DNA from: Chitinophagales bacterium
GTDB lineage: Bacteria > Bacteroidota > Bacteroidia > Chitinophagales > Chitinophagaceae
DNA length: 64,000 nucleotides
Direction of reading: 5' to 3'
NCBI GenBank assembly: GCA_026936105.1
Contig: JAIXKI010000001.1
Span: 63,162-127,161, forward strand
This document shows positions 1-9,391 of the stretch, piece by piece. The position numbers and the translations under genes were made by a program. The notes beneath the pieces are model-generated. The model made no database searches. It worked only from the letters and a program-made list of their open reading frames with translations, and was not told where the DNA came from. The first letter of the stretch is position 1. Each line of letters starts with the position of its first letter.

Positions 1-3000
1 TGACCGATAACCAGGGAGCCACTGCCACTTCAACCGTAACCATCACGGTGAATGCAGCTCCTAACCAGGCTCCTGTTGCTGACGCAGGCGATGACCAAAC
101 GATCACTCTTCCCACTAACAGCGTTACTCTTTCCGGAAGCGGAAGTGATCCGGACGGAACCATCACAGCTTACAGATGGAGAAAGATCTCCGGCCCGAAT
201 TCCGGATACATCAGTAATTCAAATTCATCTACCGCAACAGTATCCGGGCTTATACAGGGAGTATATCAATATGAATTGAGAGTGACCGATAATAAAGGAG
301 CTTATGGCAGAGATACCGTAATGGTAACAGTGAATCCGGCCAACAGGCCTCCGGTTGCCAATGCAGGAACTAATCAGAGTATTACATTGCCGGTGAACAG
401 TGTCACAGTTTCAGGAAGCGGTAATGACCCGGATGGAAGCATTGTTTCTTATGAATGGACAAAAGTGTCCGGCCCGGATCAATACAACATTGTTTCCGGA
501 TCTCAAGCTGTGACGGTAATTGATAACCTGGTAAAAGGAACTTATCAATTCCAACTAACCGTTACAGACAATGATGGCGCAACCGCTTCAGACATTGTGG
601 TGGTCACCGTGAATGAAAATGCGAATCAACCGCCCATTGCTGATGCCGGCTCCAATCAAACCATAACCCTGCCCGCTAACAGTGTTACTCTTAGCGGAAG
701 CGGCACCGACGCAAACGGAACGATCACTTCCTATCTTTGGTCCAAGATATCAGGCCCTGATCAATTCAATATTGCATCCCCCGATCAGGCGCAAACATCA
801 GTGACCGGATTGGTTGAAGGAACGTATCATTTCCAACTGACCATAACCGATGATCAGAATGAAACCGGAATAGATGTGGTGATCATAACGGTGAATCCTG
901 CGGCTAATCAGGCGCCGGTTGCCAGTGCAGGCCCGGACCAGAATATAACTTTGCCTGTTGATAGCATTACCCTATCAGGGAGTGGCACTGACCAGGATGG
1001 AAGTGTTGTCTCTTATCAATGGAGCAAGATATCAGGACCGGCACAATTCAATATCGTTTCAAATATCCTGGCACAAACAACAGTGAAAGACCTGGTACAG
1101 GGTACTTACCGATTCCAATTGACCGTAACTGATAATTCGGGTGCAACAGGGACAAGTGTAGTGACCATAACAGTGAATCCTGCTCCCAATCAAAATCCTA
1201 TCGCTAATGCCGGGAATGATGTGACCATTTACCTTCCTGCCAATTCTGTTGCTTTAACCGGAAGCGGATGGGATCCTGACGGAAGTATTGTTTCTTATCA
1301 ATGGACAAAAATTTCAGGGCCGACTCAATTCAATATTGTTTCTGCAACACAAGCGCAGACAACAATTAACAGCCTGGTACAAGGGACCTATCAATTCCAG
1401 CTTACTGTTACAGATAATAATGGTGCAACAGCAAACGATACAATACAGGTAATTGTTAACCCGGAAAACATAGCCCCGGTTGCCAATGCCGGCGCCGATA
1501 AAAATATCACGCTGCCTGTCAACAGTGTAACACTTACAGGAAGCGGTACTGATACTGACGGAACTATTACTGCCTATCTCTGGACAAAAATATCCGGTCC
1601 CGGCCAGTTTACTATTGTGTCCCCAACAAGAGCACAAACCATTATCAGCAGACTGACGCAAGGTGAATATTTATTTCAACTAACCGTAACTGATAACCTT
1701 GGCGCAACAGGTGCAGATACAGTAAAAATTATCGTGAATCCCGAAGCTAATCAGCCTCCGACCGCCAATGCTGGAACGAGCCAGAATATAACATTGCCCA
1801 CCAACAGTGTTACTCTTTCCGGAAGCGGAACAGATCCTGACGGAAGTATTGTTTCTTACCAGTGGACAAAAATTTCAGGACCGGCTCAATTCAATATTGT
1901 TTCTGCCACTCAGGCTAAAACGGTGGTCAATAGCCTGGTGCAGGGAACTTATCAGTTCAGATTGACTGTAACAGATGACCGTGGTGCAACTGCATCCGCT
2001 ATTATAACAGTAACAGTAAATCCTGCACCCAATCAATCGCCGGTTGCCAATGCCGGGCCTAATCAAAATATAACGCTGCCCAATAACAGTGTCACTCTTA
2101 ATGGAAGCGGGTCAGATCCTGACGGAAGTATCGTTTCTTACCAGTGGACAAAAATCTCAGGGCCGGCTCAGTTCAGCATTGCCTCTCCCACGCAGGCAAA
2201 GACTGTAATCAATAACCTGGCATTAGGGACTTATCAGTTCAGGCTGACTGTAACCGATGACCGGGGTGCGACCGCATCTGCTACTGTAACGGTGACGGTA
2301 AATCCGGCGCCTAATAAAGCGCCTTCTGCCAATGCAGGAACCAATCAGACAATAACCCTGCCTGCTAACAGTGTCACTCTTAACGGAAGCGGAAGCGATC
2401 CTGATGGAAGCATTGTTTCTTATCAGTGGACAAAGATCTCAGGACCGGCACAGTTCAGCATTGCTTCTCCTGCCCAGGCAAAAACTGTGGTCAATAACCT
2501 GGTGCAGGGTACATATCAGTTCCGCCTGACAGTTACGGATAATAAAGGGGCAACAGGAACTGCAACAGTAACTGTTACCGTAAACCCGGCACCCAATAAA
2601 GCGCCTTCTGCTAATGCAGGGGTTAATCAAACGATAACACTTCCGAATAATTCAGTGACTCTTAAAGGGAGCGGGACAGATCCTGACGGAACCATTGTTT
2701 CTTATGCATGGGCCCGTATAGCAGGACCTTCACAGTTCTCGATCACTTCTCCTTCAAGTTCACAAACCACCGTTACCAACCTGGCACAGGGAATTTATGT
2801 GTTCCAACTGACAGTAAAAGACAATGCCGGCGCTACCGCAACTGCGCTTGTGACCATTACGGTAAATGCTGCTGTTCCTCCTGCTGCGCCAACAGCCAAT
2901 GCCGGTGAGGATAAAGTGATCGTGCTGCCGGTGGATTACATAACCCTGTCCGGAAGCGGAAGTACCACTAACGGTAGCATCACTTCCTATGCCTGGACAC

Positions 3001-3434
3001 AGGTATCCGGGCCGTCGCAATCTGTTGTTGTATCTCCTTCTTATTCTCAAACAGTGGTTCGTAGCCTTGTAGCTGGCATCTACCTGTTCGAACTGACAGT
3101 GACAGACAGTAAAGGATTAACAGGAAAAGATACTGTTCAGATCACCGTCCAGAATTCCGTAAACAGAAATGTGACACCGATCACAGCGAAGTTGTATCCG
3201 AATCCTGCTACAACCTCCATCACCATAGAAATTGATGGGGCAACAGAAAAAACAACCGGCTATATTAAAATCTACAGTGTGTCAGGTGTGGTGGTGTACC
3301 AGGAAGAATTCACCAGGGATCTGTTCAATATTTCAAAACAGATAGATGTGAGCAGCTATGCCAATGGTATGTATTTTGTGAACATCACACTTGATACCGA
3401 AACGAAGACCACACTCAAATTTGTGAAACAGTAA
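1..3434 (+). CDS. PKD-repeat surface protein with T9SS sorting domain (5' partial)
   Basis: Secreted or cell-surface protein, truncated at the left edge: the frame is open from base 3 (TDNQGATAT...), so the GTG at 48 is not a true start. At least eleven immunoglobulin-like PKD repeats of about 94 residues follow, each opening with a variant of N-x-P-x-A-x-AG-x-x-Q-x-ITLP and closing with F-L-TV-D-GA. The last ~80 residues form a type IX secretion C-terminal sorting domain (LYPNPATTSITIEI, IKIYSVSG, YANGMYFVNI, LKFVKQ), so the protein is expected to be exported through the Por/T9SS machinery. No T9SS component gene is in the window. No catalytic domain is visible; any enzymatic or adhesin head would lie upstream. 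A hairpin terminator follows. Confidence 0.93.
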   Translation, partial: TDNQGATATSTVTITVNAAPNQAPVADAGDDQTITLPTNSVTLSGSGSDPDGTITAYRWRKISGPNSGYISNSNSSTATVSGLIQGVYQYELRVTDNKGAYGRDTVMVTVNPANRPPVANAGTNQSITLPVNSVTVSGSGNDPDGSIVSYEWTKVSGPDQYNIVSGSQAVTVIDNLVKGTYQFQLTVTDNDGATASDIVVVTVNENANQPPIADAGSNQTITLPANSVTLSGSGTDANGTITSYLWSKISGPDQFNIASPDQAQTSVTGLVEGTYHFQLTITDDQNETGIDVVIITVNPAANQAPVASAGPDQNITLPVDSITLSGSGTDQDGSVVSYQWSKISGPAQFNIVSNILAQTTVKDLVQGTYRFQLTVTDNSGATGTSVVTITVNPAPNQNPIANAGNDVTIYLPANSVALTGSGWDPDGSIVSYQWTKISGPTQFNIVSATQAQTTINSLVQGTYQFQLTVTDNNGATANDTIQVIVNPENIAPVANAGADKNITLPVNSVTLTGSGTDTDGTITAYLWTKISGPGQFTIVSPTRAQTIISRLTQGEYLFQLTVTDNLGATGADTVKIIVNPEANQPPTANAGTSQNITLPTNSVTLSGSGTDPDGSIVSYQWTKISGPAQFNIVSATQAKTVVNSLVQGTYQFRLTVTDDRGATASAIITVTVNPAPNQSPVANAGPNQNITLPNNSVTLNGSGSDPDGSIVSYQWTKISGPAQFSIASPTQAKTVINNLALGTYQFRLTVTDDRGATASATVTVTVNPAPNKAPSANAGTNQTITLPANSVTLNGSGSDPDGSIVSYQWTKISGPAQFSIASPAQAKTVVNNLVQGTYQFRLTVTDNKGATGTATVTVTVNPAPNKAPSANAGVNQTITLPNNSVTLKGSGTDPDGTIVSYAWARIAGPSQFSITSPSSSQTTVTNLAQGIYVFQLTVKDNAGATATALVTITVNAAVPPAAPTANAGEDKVIVLPVDYITLSGSGSTTNGSITSYAWTQVSGPSQSVVVSPSYSQTVVRSLVAGIYLFELTVTDSKGLTGKDTVQITVQNSVNRNVTPITAKLYPNPATTSITIEIDGATEKTTGYIKIYSVSGVVVYQEEFTRDLFNISKQIDVSSYANGMYFVNITLDTETKTTLKFVKQ
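60..2930 (+). repeat. Tandem 282-bp PKD-coding repeats
   Basis: Eleven in-frame units begin near 63, 345, 627, 906, 1188, 1470, 1752, 2034, 2316, 2598 and 2883, with a period of about 282 bp. Units starting near 1752, 2034 and 2316 are nearly identical at nucleotide level over long stretches (ACAAAAAT(T/C)TCAGG..CCGGC, CTTATCAGTTC), suggesting recent duplication or gene conversion; outer units are more diverged. Confidence 0.85.
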
Positions 3435-3467
3435 ACCGAAAACCTTTTCATATACTTTGATCATTCA

Positions 3468-3497
3468 AAAACCCCCGGTATTATTCCGGGGTTTTTT
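3468..3497 (+). terminator. Rho-independent terminator after the PKD gene
   Basis: CCCCGG / CCGGGG stem with loop TATTATT and a T6 tract, 34 bases after the stop at 3434. The A-rich left flank makes it usable from the other strand too, where it would lie beyond the end of the 3648 gene. Confidence 0.85.
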
Positions 3498-3647
3498 ATT
3501 TTATGATCTTCGAGGTTCGGGTTTGCCCACTTTCATTCGGGAGAGAATCAATTTCATTTGATAAAATAAATGCGAACACTTCTCTCTTCAAGAAAGTTCA
3601 TGATCGTAGTAAAAACGAAGATGATCTTTAAAAATAATTTTAAAAAA

Positions 3648-5051
3648 TCAGGGAAGCCCTATTTCAAAATGCCTCTCGGGGATTTGCACATCAGTAAATC
3701 CTTTATTGATCAGCCGCCTTTGAAAATCTTTCTGCACGTCATATTCGCCATGAACGATGAACAACTGCCGGACCTGCTGTTTGTCCTGACACCCCAACCA
3801 CTGGCTCAGGTCCTCATAATCGCCATGTGCGCTCATACTGCGGATGGATCCTATCTCTGCATTCACTTCATGCTCCACTCCGAATATGTGAACATCCTTG
3901 TCCCCTGCCAGCAATCGGCCTCCCAAAGAATGAGGTTCACAATAACCGGTCATCAATATCGTATTCCGACTATTCTCAATGTTGTTGCTGATATGATGCT
4001 TCACCCTGCCTGCATCGGCCATACCGCTTGCCGAAATGATCACCAGCGGTCCATTCTGGAAATTGAGCATCTTGGATTGCTCCACCGAATTAATATATTT
4101 TAACCCTTTAAAAGAAAAGGGATCATTGTCCGATTGCATGATCTTCTGCACCCTTTTATTGAAATATTGCGGAAATCTTTTTACCATCTCTGTAGCAGTG
4201 ATACTCAGCGGGCTGTCCACATAATAACTCAGGTCGGGCAACCTGTTTTCATTTTCGAGCTGGTTGAGATCATAAAGGATCTCCTGTGTTCTGCCGACAC
4301 TGAATGCGGGCATGATGAGCTTCCCTTTTTTCTGCAAACATGCTTTTTCGATCCATTTCAATAATATATCGGGTGTGGAAGCCGTCTGCTCATGAAGGCT
4401 GTTACCGTAGGTGGACTCCATGATGATATAATCTGCCTGCGGAAAATCTTCGGGTGATTTTAAAATAACATCCCTGTAACGGCCCAGGTCGCCGCTGAAA
4501 GTGATCCGGGTCTCTTTTCCGTTTTCCTGAACTTTTATATTTACACAAGCGCTTCCTATGATATGTCCCGCATCGGTGAACATGGCCTGCACCCCGTCAA
4601 TCACATCGAACCATTCGTGATATTCTTTAACCACTAATTGCTTCACACTCTCCTTTGCATCATCCATGGTATATAAAGGGCGCAGAGCCATCAATCCTTC
4701 CATCAGCCTGCGTTTATTAGCGTACCTCATATCATCTTCCTGTATCTCGGCAGAATCCTGAAGCAATACATTGGTAAGTTCGCGGGTAGCCGGTGTGCAG
4801 AATATCTTACCCTGAAATCCTTCCTTCACCAGTTTTGGTATCAGCCCTGAATGATCCACATGAGCATGTGATAAGATCATGGCATCCACTTCTGACGGTT
4901 CAAATCCGAATTCACGGTTCATCAGTTCAGTGTCTTTGCCAAGACCCTGGAACATGCCGCAATCCAGCAATACTTTTTTCCCGTTCTTCAATGTAAGCAA
5001 GTGCTTGGATCCGGTGACCGTTCTTGCCGCTCCATGAAAAGCTATTTTCAT
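3648..5051 (-). CDS. Metallo-beta-lactamase / beta-CASP RNA-processing nuclease
   Basis: 467 aa, similar in architecture to YSH1/CPSF-73-like and TTHA0252-type ribonucleases. The zinc motif HxHxDH is at residues 62-67 (SHAHVDHSG), followed by a second histidine region (TDAGHIIGSA), FSGDLGRY, the beta-CASP insert (MESTYGN, PAFSVGRTQE) and a C-terminal RMMBL segment (MSAHGDYEDL, FIVHGE). All metal ligands expected for an active enzyme seem present. Likely cytoplasmic RNA endo/exonuclease; the substrate is unknown. ATG at 5051 is the only sensible start because the N-terminal beta-strand MKIAFHGAARTVTGS begins immediately. The 24-nt gap from the DUF4442 gene suggests co-transcription. Confidence 0.88.
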   Translation of the reverse strand: MKIAFHGAARTVTGSKHLLTLKNGKKVLLDCGMFQGLGKDTELMNREFGFEPSEVDAMILSHAHVDHSGLIPKLVKEGFQGKIFCTPATRELTNVLLQDSAEIQEDDMRYANKRRLMEGLMALRPLYTMDDAKESVKQLVVKEYHEWFDVIDGVQAMFTDAGHIIGSACVNIKVQENGKETRITFSGDLGRYRDVILKSPEDFPQADYIIMESTYGNSLHEQTASTPDILLKWIEKACLQKKGKLIMPAFSVGRTQEILYDLNQLENENRLPDLSYYVDSPLSITATEMVKRFPQYFNKRVQKIMQSDNDPFSFKGLKYINSVEQSKMLNFQNGPLVIISASGMADAGRVKHHISNNIENSRNTILMTGYCEPHSLGGRLLAGDKDVHIFGVEHEVNAEIGSIRSMSAHGDYEDLSQWLGCQDKQQVRQLFIVHGEYDVQKDFQRRLINKGFTDVQIPERHFEIGLP

Positions 5052-5075
5052 ATATTCAGTTTTAATTTAAAAAAT

Positions 5076-5564
5076 CTATTTGTTCTTCACCTTGAATGAC
5101 CAGGTGATCAGAAATTCAGCCACCACTTCACTCGCCTGATTTCTGCCTACAGACTTTACGGTTAAGGTTTGAGCTGATCCTGACCGGACCGCTTCTTCTA
5201 TGGCCTGTTTTATCTTTTCTCCTTCTTCGCAGGTAAAGATCGTTTTACCGGTCGCTTTCTTAAAATATTCCGATTCCACTTTGATTACAAGCATGGAAAC
5301 CGCAGGCTGCCTTTTGTATAAATGAAGCATGGACAATGCTCCTGTACTCATTTCTGCAGCCATGCTTAAACAGGCAAAGTAGGTGGAACGAAAAGGATTT
5401 TTTGAAAACCATTTGTAAGGTACAACCACTGCGCATCTTTCTTCGCTCACTTCTATAATCCTGATCCCTGAAAAATATGCACTCGGTAATTTAGTCAGAA
5501 GGAACAACCTGAATTTAAGCGGATGCTTCATCAACCGAATGAAAGCTGCTGCGGAAGGGTTCAT
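5076..5564 (-). CDS. DUF4442 hot-dog-fold protein
   Basis: 162 aa. The sequence resembles DUF4442 proteins, predicted relatives of hot-dog acyl-CoA thioesterases: an N-terminal helix, a PYKWFSKNPFRSTYFACLSMAAEMSTG segment corresponding to the central hot-dog helix, and beta-strands such as AVSMLVIKVESEYFKKATGKTIF. No enzymatic activity is established for the family. The start codon abuts the stop of the upstream thioredoxin-like gene (TAG directly followed by ATG), indicating translational coupling. Function in this genome is unknown. Confidence 0.75.
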   Translation of the reverse strand: MNPSAAAFIRLMKHPLKFRLFLLTKLPSAYFSGIRIIEVSEERCAVVVPYKWFSKNPFRSTYFACLSMAAEMSTGALSMLHLYKRQPAVSMLVIKVESEYFKKATGKTIFTCEEGEKIKQAIEEAVRSGSAQTLTVKSVGRNQASEVVAEFLITWSFKVKNK

Positions 5565-6065
5565 CTATTGTTCTTTATATTGTGCCGGATCCAGAGCTTT
5601 GGGACGCCAGGTCAAAAAAAACTCCATCACCTTTCCTCTGTCATAACTTTTCTTGCCGTCTTCCAGATACCCGGAGTTCTGCGTATGGAGCAGCCTGCCC
5701 TCTCCGTCCAGAATCAGGAAAACCGGAAAGCCGAAGCGCTGCGGGTATCCGTATTTTGCCAACAATTTTGCGTTATAATTTTCCTGGCTGTAGTTCAGAT
5801 GATAGACCACAAAATCCAAACGGATCATTGAATCTATCTGCCGGTCTGAATGGATGTAATCATTGAACCGTGCACACCACACACACCAGTTTCCCCCAGC
5901 CTGAATGAAAACAAACTTACCTTGTTCTTTTGCCTGCTTCACTGCAGCAGCAATGCTTTGCTCCGCATTATCCCCCGGAGAATATAACCTGAAATTGGCC
6001 ATGTCCTGGGAGAAAAGGGCAGAACCATTCAACAGAATAAAGAACAGAAATGAAATCTTTTTCAT
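5565..6065 (-). CDS. Exported thioredoxin-like protein
   Basis: 166 aa counted from ATG 6065, chosen because a signal peptide (MKKISFLFFILLNGSALFSQ) begins there; the frame is open up to 6194 but that extension would bury the signal peptide and overlap lysA. The mature part is a thioredoxin fold with active site WCVWC (C61, C64) and a cis-proline region (FGFPVFLIL). Likely a periplasmic thiol-disulfide reductase; the family (thioredoxin_7/DUF255-like) is broad and the partner unknown. It is followed without gap by the DUF4442 gene. About 125 nt separate it from lysA. Confidence 0.8.
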   Translation of the reverse strand: MKKISFLFFILLNGSALFSQDMANFRLYSPGDNAEQSIAAAVKQAKEQGKFVFIQAGGNWCVWCARFNDYIHSDRQIDSMIRLDFVVYHLNYSQENYNAKLLAKYGYPQRFGFPVFLILDGEGRLLHTQNSGYLEDGKKSYDRGKVMEFFLTWRPKALDPAQYKEQ

Positions 6066-6190
6066 GATTAAAATTAAGAAGACAGGCTCTTTATTAAAAA
6101 AATAATTTCCTAAGCAAAGATGAACATGCAGAGAAAACAATAAGATCAGGGAAATATTATGCAGAGAGGAAACAGACATGACCCATAAGG

Positions 6191-7405
6191 TCAAAGCACT
6201 TCGATCTGATTTCTTAACAGGTCTTCAAATTCATCTCTTTTTCTTATCAGGTATGCAATACCGTTTTTGACCATCACTTCGGCCGGCTTGAATCTTGAAT
6301 TGTAATTGGAAGACATTTCAAATCCATAAGCGCCGGCATTATGAAAAACGAGAAGGTCTCCTTCCCTCACTTCATTCAGGCTCCTTTCCCAGGCAAAAGT
6401 GTCGGTCTCGCAGATATTTCCCACCACCGAATATTTCTTTTTCGTTCCTGCGGGGTTGGAGATATTTTCGATATGATGATAGGCGTCATAGAACATCGGC
6501 CGTATCAGGTGGTTGAATCCGCTGTTGACTCCGGCAAAAGTGGTGGCTTCCGTTTCTTTGAGCACATTGACCTGCGTGATAAAATATCCGCACTGGCTGA
6601 CAAGAAATTTTCCCGGCTCAAACCAGATACTGAATTTCTTCCTGTTCTTCTTTTCATAATCACTGAATGCGTCGTACACTTTTTCACCCAGCTTGTAAAT
6701 ATCAATTTCTTTATCTCCTTTTTTATAGGGCACCTTAAATCCGCCGCCAAGGTCAATGGACTCTAATTCTTTAAATCCCGGAATTATATCAAAGAGCACT
6801 TCTATGCCTTTGACAAAAATATCGGCATCATCAATATCGCTGCCGGTATGAATATGTAATGTGCGGACAAAAATATCGTAGCGTTCTGCCAATGCAATTG
6901 CCTGATCAATTTTTTTAACCGGAATACCGAACTTGCTTTTATTATGCCCTGTGGAGATCTTCAGGTTTCCGCCTGCCATGATATCAGGCCTTAGCCTGAT
7001 GCCTGCCGGGTAAGAATGGCCGAACCTCCTGCCGAATTTTTCAAGATTGGACAGGCTGTCAATATTGATGTTCACCCCAAGGCTTTGTGCTTCTTCGATC
7101 TCGCTGAAAGCAATGCCGTTTGCCGTGTATAAAATTTCATCCGGACGGAAACCGGAATATAATGCAAGCCTCACTTCATTGATGGAACTGCAATCCACAC
7201 TGGTGCCGAGTGAACGCATAAAACGCAAAATGTTCACATTGGTCAACGCTTTGCATGCATAGAAAAACCGGGTATCACTTTTTTGAAATGCAGCTTTTAG
7301 CTTTCCGTACTGCGCTGCAATTTTTTCCGTGTGATAAACATATAAGGGAGTGCCATACTCCTTTGCATACTGAAGGAGTTGTTCGTGCGATAATTGTTCC
7401 GGCAT
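6191..7405 (-). CDS. lysA: Diaminopimelate decarboxylase
   Basis: 404 aa PLP enzyme of fold type III that decarboxylates meso-diaminopimelate to L-lysine, the last lysine step. The Schiff-base lysine is K52 in YACKALTN; HIHTGSD, the phosphate-binding glycine loop (DLGGGFKVPY), FEPGKFLV and the catalytic cysteine in GNICETD (C333) follow in the family order. The family motif is usually CES; CET is a mild variant. Length is normal (about 400-420). ATG 7405 gives the expected N-terminus. No other lysine-pathway gene is adjacent. A degenerate -7 box (TATCTTAG) lies just upstream. Confidence 0.93.
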   Translation of the reverse strand: MPEQLSHEQLLQYAKEYGTPLYVYHTEKIAAQYGKLKAAFQKSDTRFFYACKALTNVNILRFMRSLGTSVDCSSINEVRLALYSGFRPDEILYTANGIAFSEIEEAQSLGVNINIDSLSNLEKFGRRFGHSYPAGIRLRPDIMAGGNLKISTGHNKSKFGIPVKKIDQAIALAERYDIFVRTLHIHTGSDIDDADIFVKGIEVLFDIIPGFKELESIDLGGGFKVPYKKGDKEIDIYKLGEKVYDAFSDYEKKNRKKFSIWFEPGKFLVSQCGYFITQVNVLKETEATTFAGVNSGFNHLIRPMFYDAYHHIENISNPAGTKKKYSVVGNICETDTFAWERSLNEVREGDLLVFHNAGAYGFEMSSNYNSRFKPAEVMVKNGIAYLIRKRDEFEDLLRNQIEVL

Positions 7406-7499
7406 AGCCTGCTAAGATATTAAAGGAGAGGCGCTGTTCCAAAACAGTTGTGTATTACTATCGTACAATGCAGATTCCTGCAAAAGAATATTTGCTCAC

Positions 7500-8183
7500 T
7501 TAAACTTCTTCGGGAGAGTCATCTTCATTATTGCTGATCAGTTCTCCGGTCTCATTCACCGAGAGTTCGGCATTGGGCTGATCATCAGCGGAACTCTCAT
7601 CCGGCAATGGCATATTTTTTAATAAGGTAGGCTCCACTGCTTCTTCAGGATTCACTTCCCTGAGCCTGGGTAATTCTTCCGGTGAGTTGATTCCGAAATA
7701 ATCCATGAAATTCTTTGAAGTGGAATATAATAAGGGCTGGCCGGGTGAATGTTCATTCCTGCCGCTGATGATGATCAGTTCTTTTTCCAGTAAACGCTGA
7801 ACCGTATAATCGCAGTTCACTCCCCTGATTGATTCGATCTCTCCTTTGGTGATCGGCTGTTTGTATGCAATGATGGCAAGAGTTTCCAATGCCGCAGCAG
7901 AAAGGCGTTTCAAAAATTTATCGCCATTCAGCTGGGCTACCGTTTTATGAAAATCTTTCTTGGTAAGAAACTGCCAGCCACCGCCAATCATTTTTATTTC
8001 AAAAGGATAAAAATCATTGCTGTATTTTTCAACAACTGCTTCGATCGCACTTTCCACTTGTTCGGCATTGACTCTCTCCTCCATGACATTATCAACCAGT
8101 TCTACGATCTCGGCTGTGGACAAAGGTTTATCACCGGCAAATATGAGCGCTTCAATATGAGGTACCAGATCAGATATATTCAT
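7500..8183 (-). CDS. scpB: Chromosome segregation/condensation protein ScpB
   Basis: 227 aa. ScpB is the winged-helix kleisin-associated subunit of the SMC-ScpAB complex. Visible are two winged-helix units: HIEALIFAGDKPLSTAEIVELV at the N-terminus and the highly characteristic LSAAALETLAIIAYKQPITKGEIESIRGVNCDYTVQRLLEKELI in the second. The acidic C-terminal tail of about 45 residues (ending ENDDSPEEV-like) is variable in this family. Neither scpA nor smc is in the window. Confidence 0.93.
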   Translation of the reverse strand: MNISDLVPHIEALIFAGDKPLSTAEIVELVDNVMEERVNAEQVESAIEAVVEKYSNDFYPFEIKMIGGGWQFLTKKDFHKTVAQLNGDKFLKRLSAAALETLAIIAYKQPITKGEIESIRGVNCDYTVQRLLEKELIIISGRNEHSPGQPLLYSTSKNFMDYFGINSPEELPRLREVNPEEAVEPTLLKNMPLPDESSADDQPNAELSVNETGELISNNEDDSPEEV

Positions 8184-8351
8184 ATTCGGTATTGGTCAGA
8201 TTTTATTTGAGTTTAACGGGTAATAGCAAAAGGTCATTGAAACAAATTATTCCTGAATCTTTCGTAGTGACCTGCCGGCAAATTAAACAATATAACCATA
8301 CACCATCAATACGTTTATTCACACATCAGTTTATTCCGGCTGTGATCTTCT

Positions 8352-9233
8352 TTATCCCTGTAATGCAGCAGCGCCGCTCACAATTTCCGTAAGCTCGGTT
8401 GTAATAGCTGCCTGCCTTGCCCTGTTGTACGATATTTTCAATGCCCGCAGCATTTCATTGGCATTTTCGGTAGCCTTGTCCATGGCAGTCATACGGGCTC
8501 CATGTTCAGAAGCATTGGAATCCAGTATCACTTTATACAACTGAGTATTCAGTATCCTGGGCATCAGTTCGGCAACTAATTGTTCCCGTGCCGGATCAAA
8601 GATAAAGTCGGCTTTACTGGCGCCTTTTTTTCCTGCCACCCTGGGTATGGGAAGGAACCGCTCCACTGCGAACCGTTGTGTAGCCGCATTTTTAAATTCG
8701 CTGTACACGATCTCCACTACGTCGAATTTCTTTTCTTTGAAAGCTTCCATTGCGGCCTGCGCACATACCTGTACATTTTCAAAAGTGAGATTCAGGAAAA
8801 TGTCTTTATAAGCAGGATCTGTATTGAATTTATGTTTTACAAAATGTTCATATCCCTTTTTGCCAATACTCCAAACCGTAACATTTCCTTTCTTGTATTG
8901 TTCTGCATATTTCTCTGCAACGGTTGCTTTGGCAAGTTTTATAATGTTCGCATTGAAAGCTCCGCATAAACCTCTGTCACTTGTCACAACGATCATCAGC
9001 ACTTTATCCACAGGCCTTTCAGTGGCCAGTGACATTTCACTCCCGCCTTCGCTGTTGCTGACAATATTGCTCAATAACTCCTGCAGTTTTTTTGCATAAG
9101 GCCTCATCTGTATGATGGCATCCTGGGCCCTGCGCAATTTTGCTGCGCTAACCATCTTCATTGCCTTTGTTATCTGCTGAGTGCTTTGAACCGAGCTGAT
9201 CCTGTTTCTTACCTCTTTGAGCTGACCTGGCAT
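8352..9233 (-). CDS. atpG: ATP synthase F1 subunit gamma
   Basis: 293 aa central stalk subunit of F1Fo ATP synthase. The N-terminal helix (LKEVRNRISSVQSTQQITKAMKMVSAAKLRRAQ), the DRGLCGAFN motif and the C-terminal helix (SEHGARMTAMDKATENANEMLRALKISYNRARQAAITTELTEIVSGAAAL) are all clear. Length is typical. Unusually, no other atp gene is adjacent: upstream is a lipoprotein gene and downstream scpB, so the subunit is made from its own transcript (promoter at 9327-9334). Confidence 0.97.
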   Translation of the reverse strand: MPGQLKEVRNRISSVQSTQQITKAMKMVSAAKLRRAQDAIIQMRPYAKKLQELLSNIVSNSEGGSEMSLATERPVDKVLMIVVTSDRGLCGAFNANIIKLAKATVAEKYAEQYKKGNVTVWSIGKKGYEHFVKHKFNTDPAYKDIFLNLTFENVQVCAQAAMEAFKEKKFDVVEIVYSEFKNAATQRFAVERFLPIPRVAGKKGASKADFIFDPAREQLVAELMPRILNTQLYKVILDSNASEHGARMTAMDKATENANEMLRALKISYNRARQAAITTELTEIVSGAAALQG

Positions 9234-9297
9234 ATTAAAAATTCTTGTTTTTGATTTTATCCTGTGATCCCACTGAAAAATCTCAGGTTTTGTGTTT

Positions 9298-9334
9298 GCC
9301 TGTAATTGCAGGCATCATTTGGCCTGCAAAGGTA
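9298..9334 (-). promoter_or_regulatory. atpG promoter and leader hairpin
   Basis: On the minus strand TACCTTTG (9334-9327) matches the Bacteroidota -7 box TAnnTTTG; a TTG lies 19 nt further upstream. The predicted leader of about 85 nt holds a GCCTG/CAGGC hairpin at 9298-9313. Confidence 0.6.
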
Positions 9335-9391
9335 GGCGCTGAGCCGTAAAATTCAATCGTAAAAGGAAAGAAAATAATCCACAAAAAAGGA

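Noticed and set aside
2439-2630. Cys-rich antisense ORFs repeated within the PKD gene
   Set aside because: They recur only because the sense strand is a tandem repeat; they are frame shadows of the PKD array.
3570-4103. 177-aa plus-strand ORF
   Set aside because: Antisense to the beta-CASP nuclease gene, with no recognisable protein features.
6066-6194. N-terminal extension of the thioredoxin-like ORF overlapping lysA
   Set aside because: It would place the signal peptide internally; ATG 6065 gives a standard exported protein.
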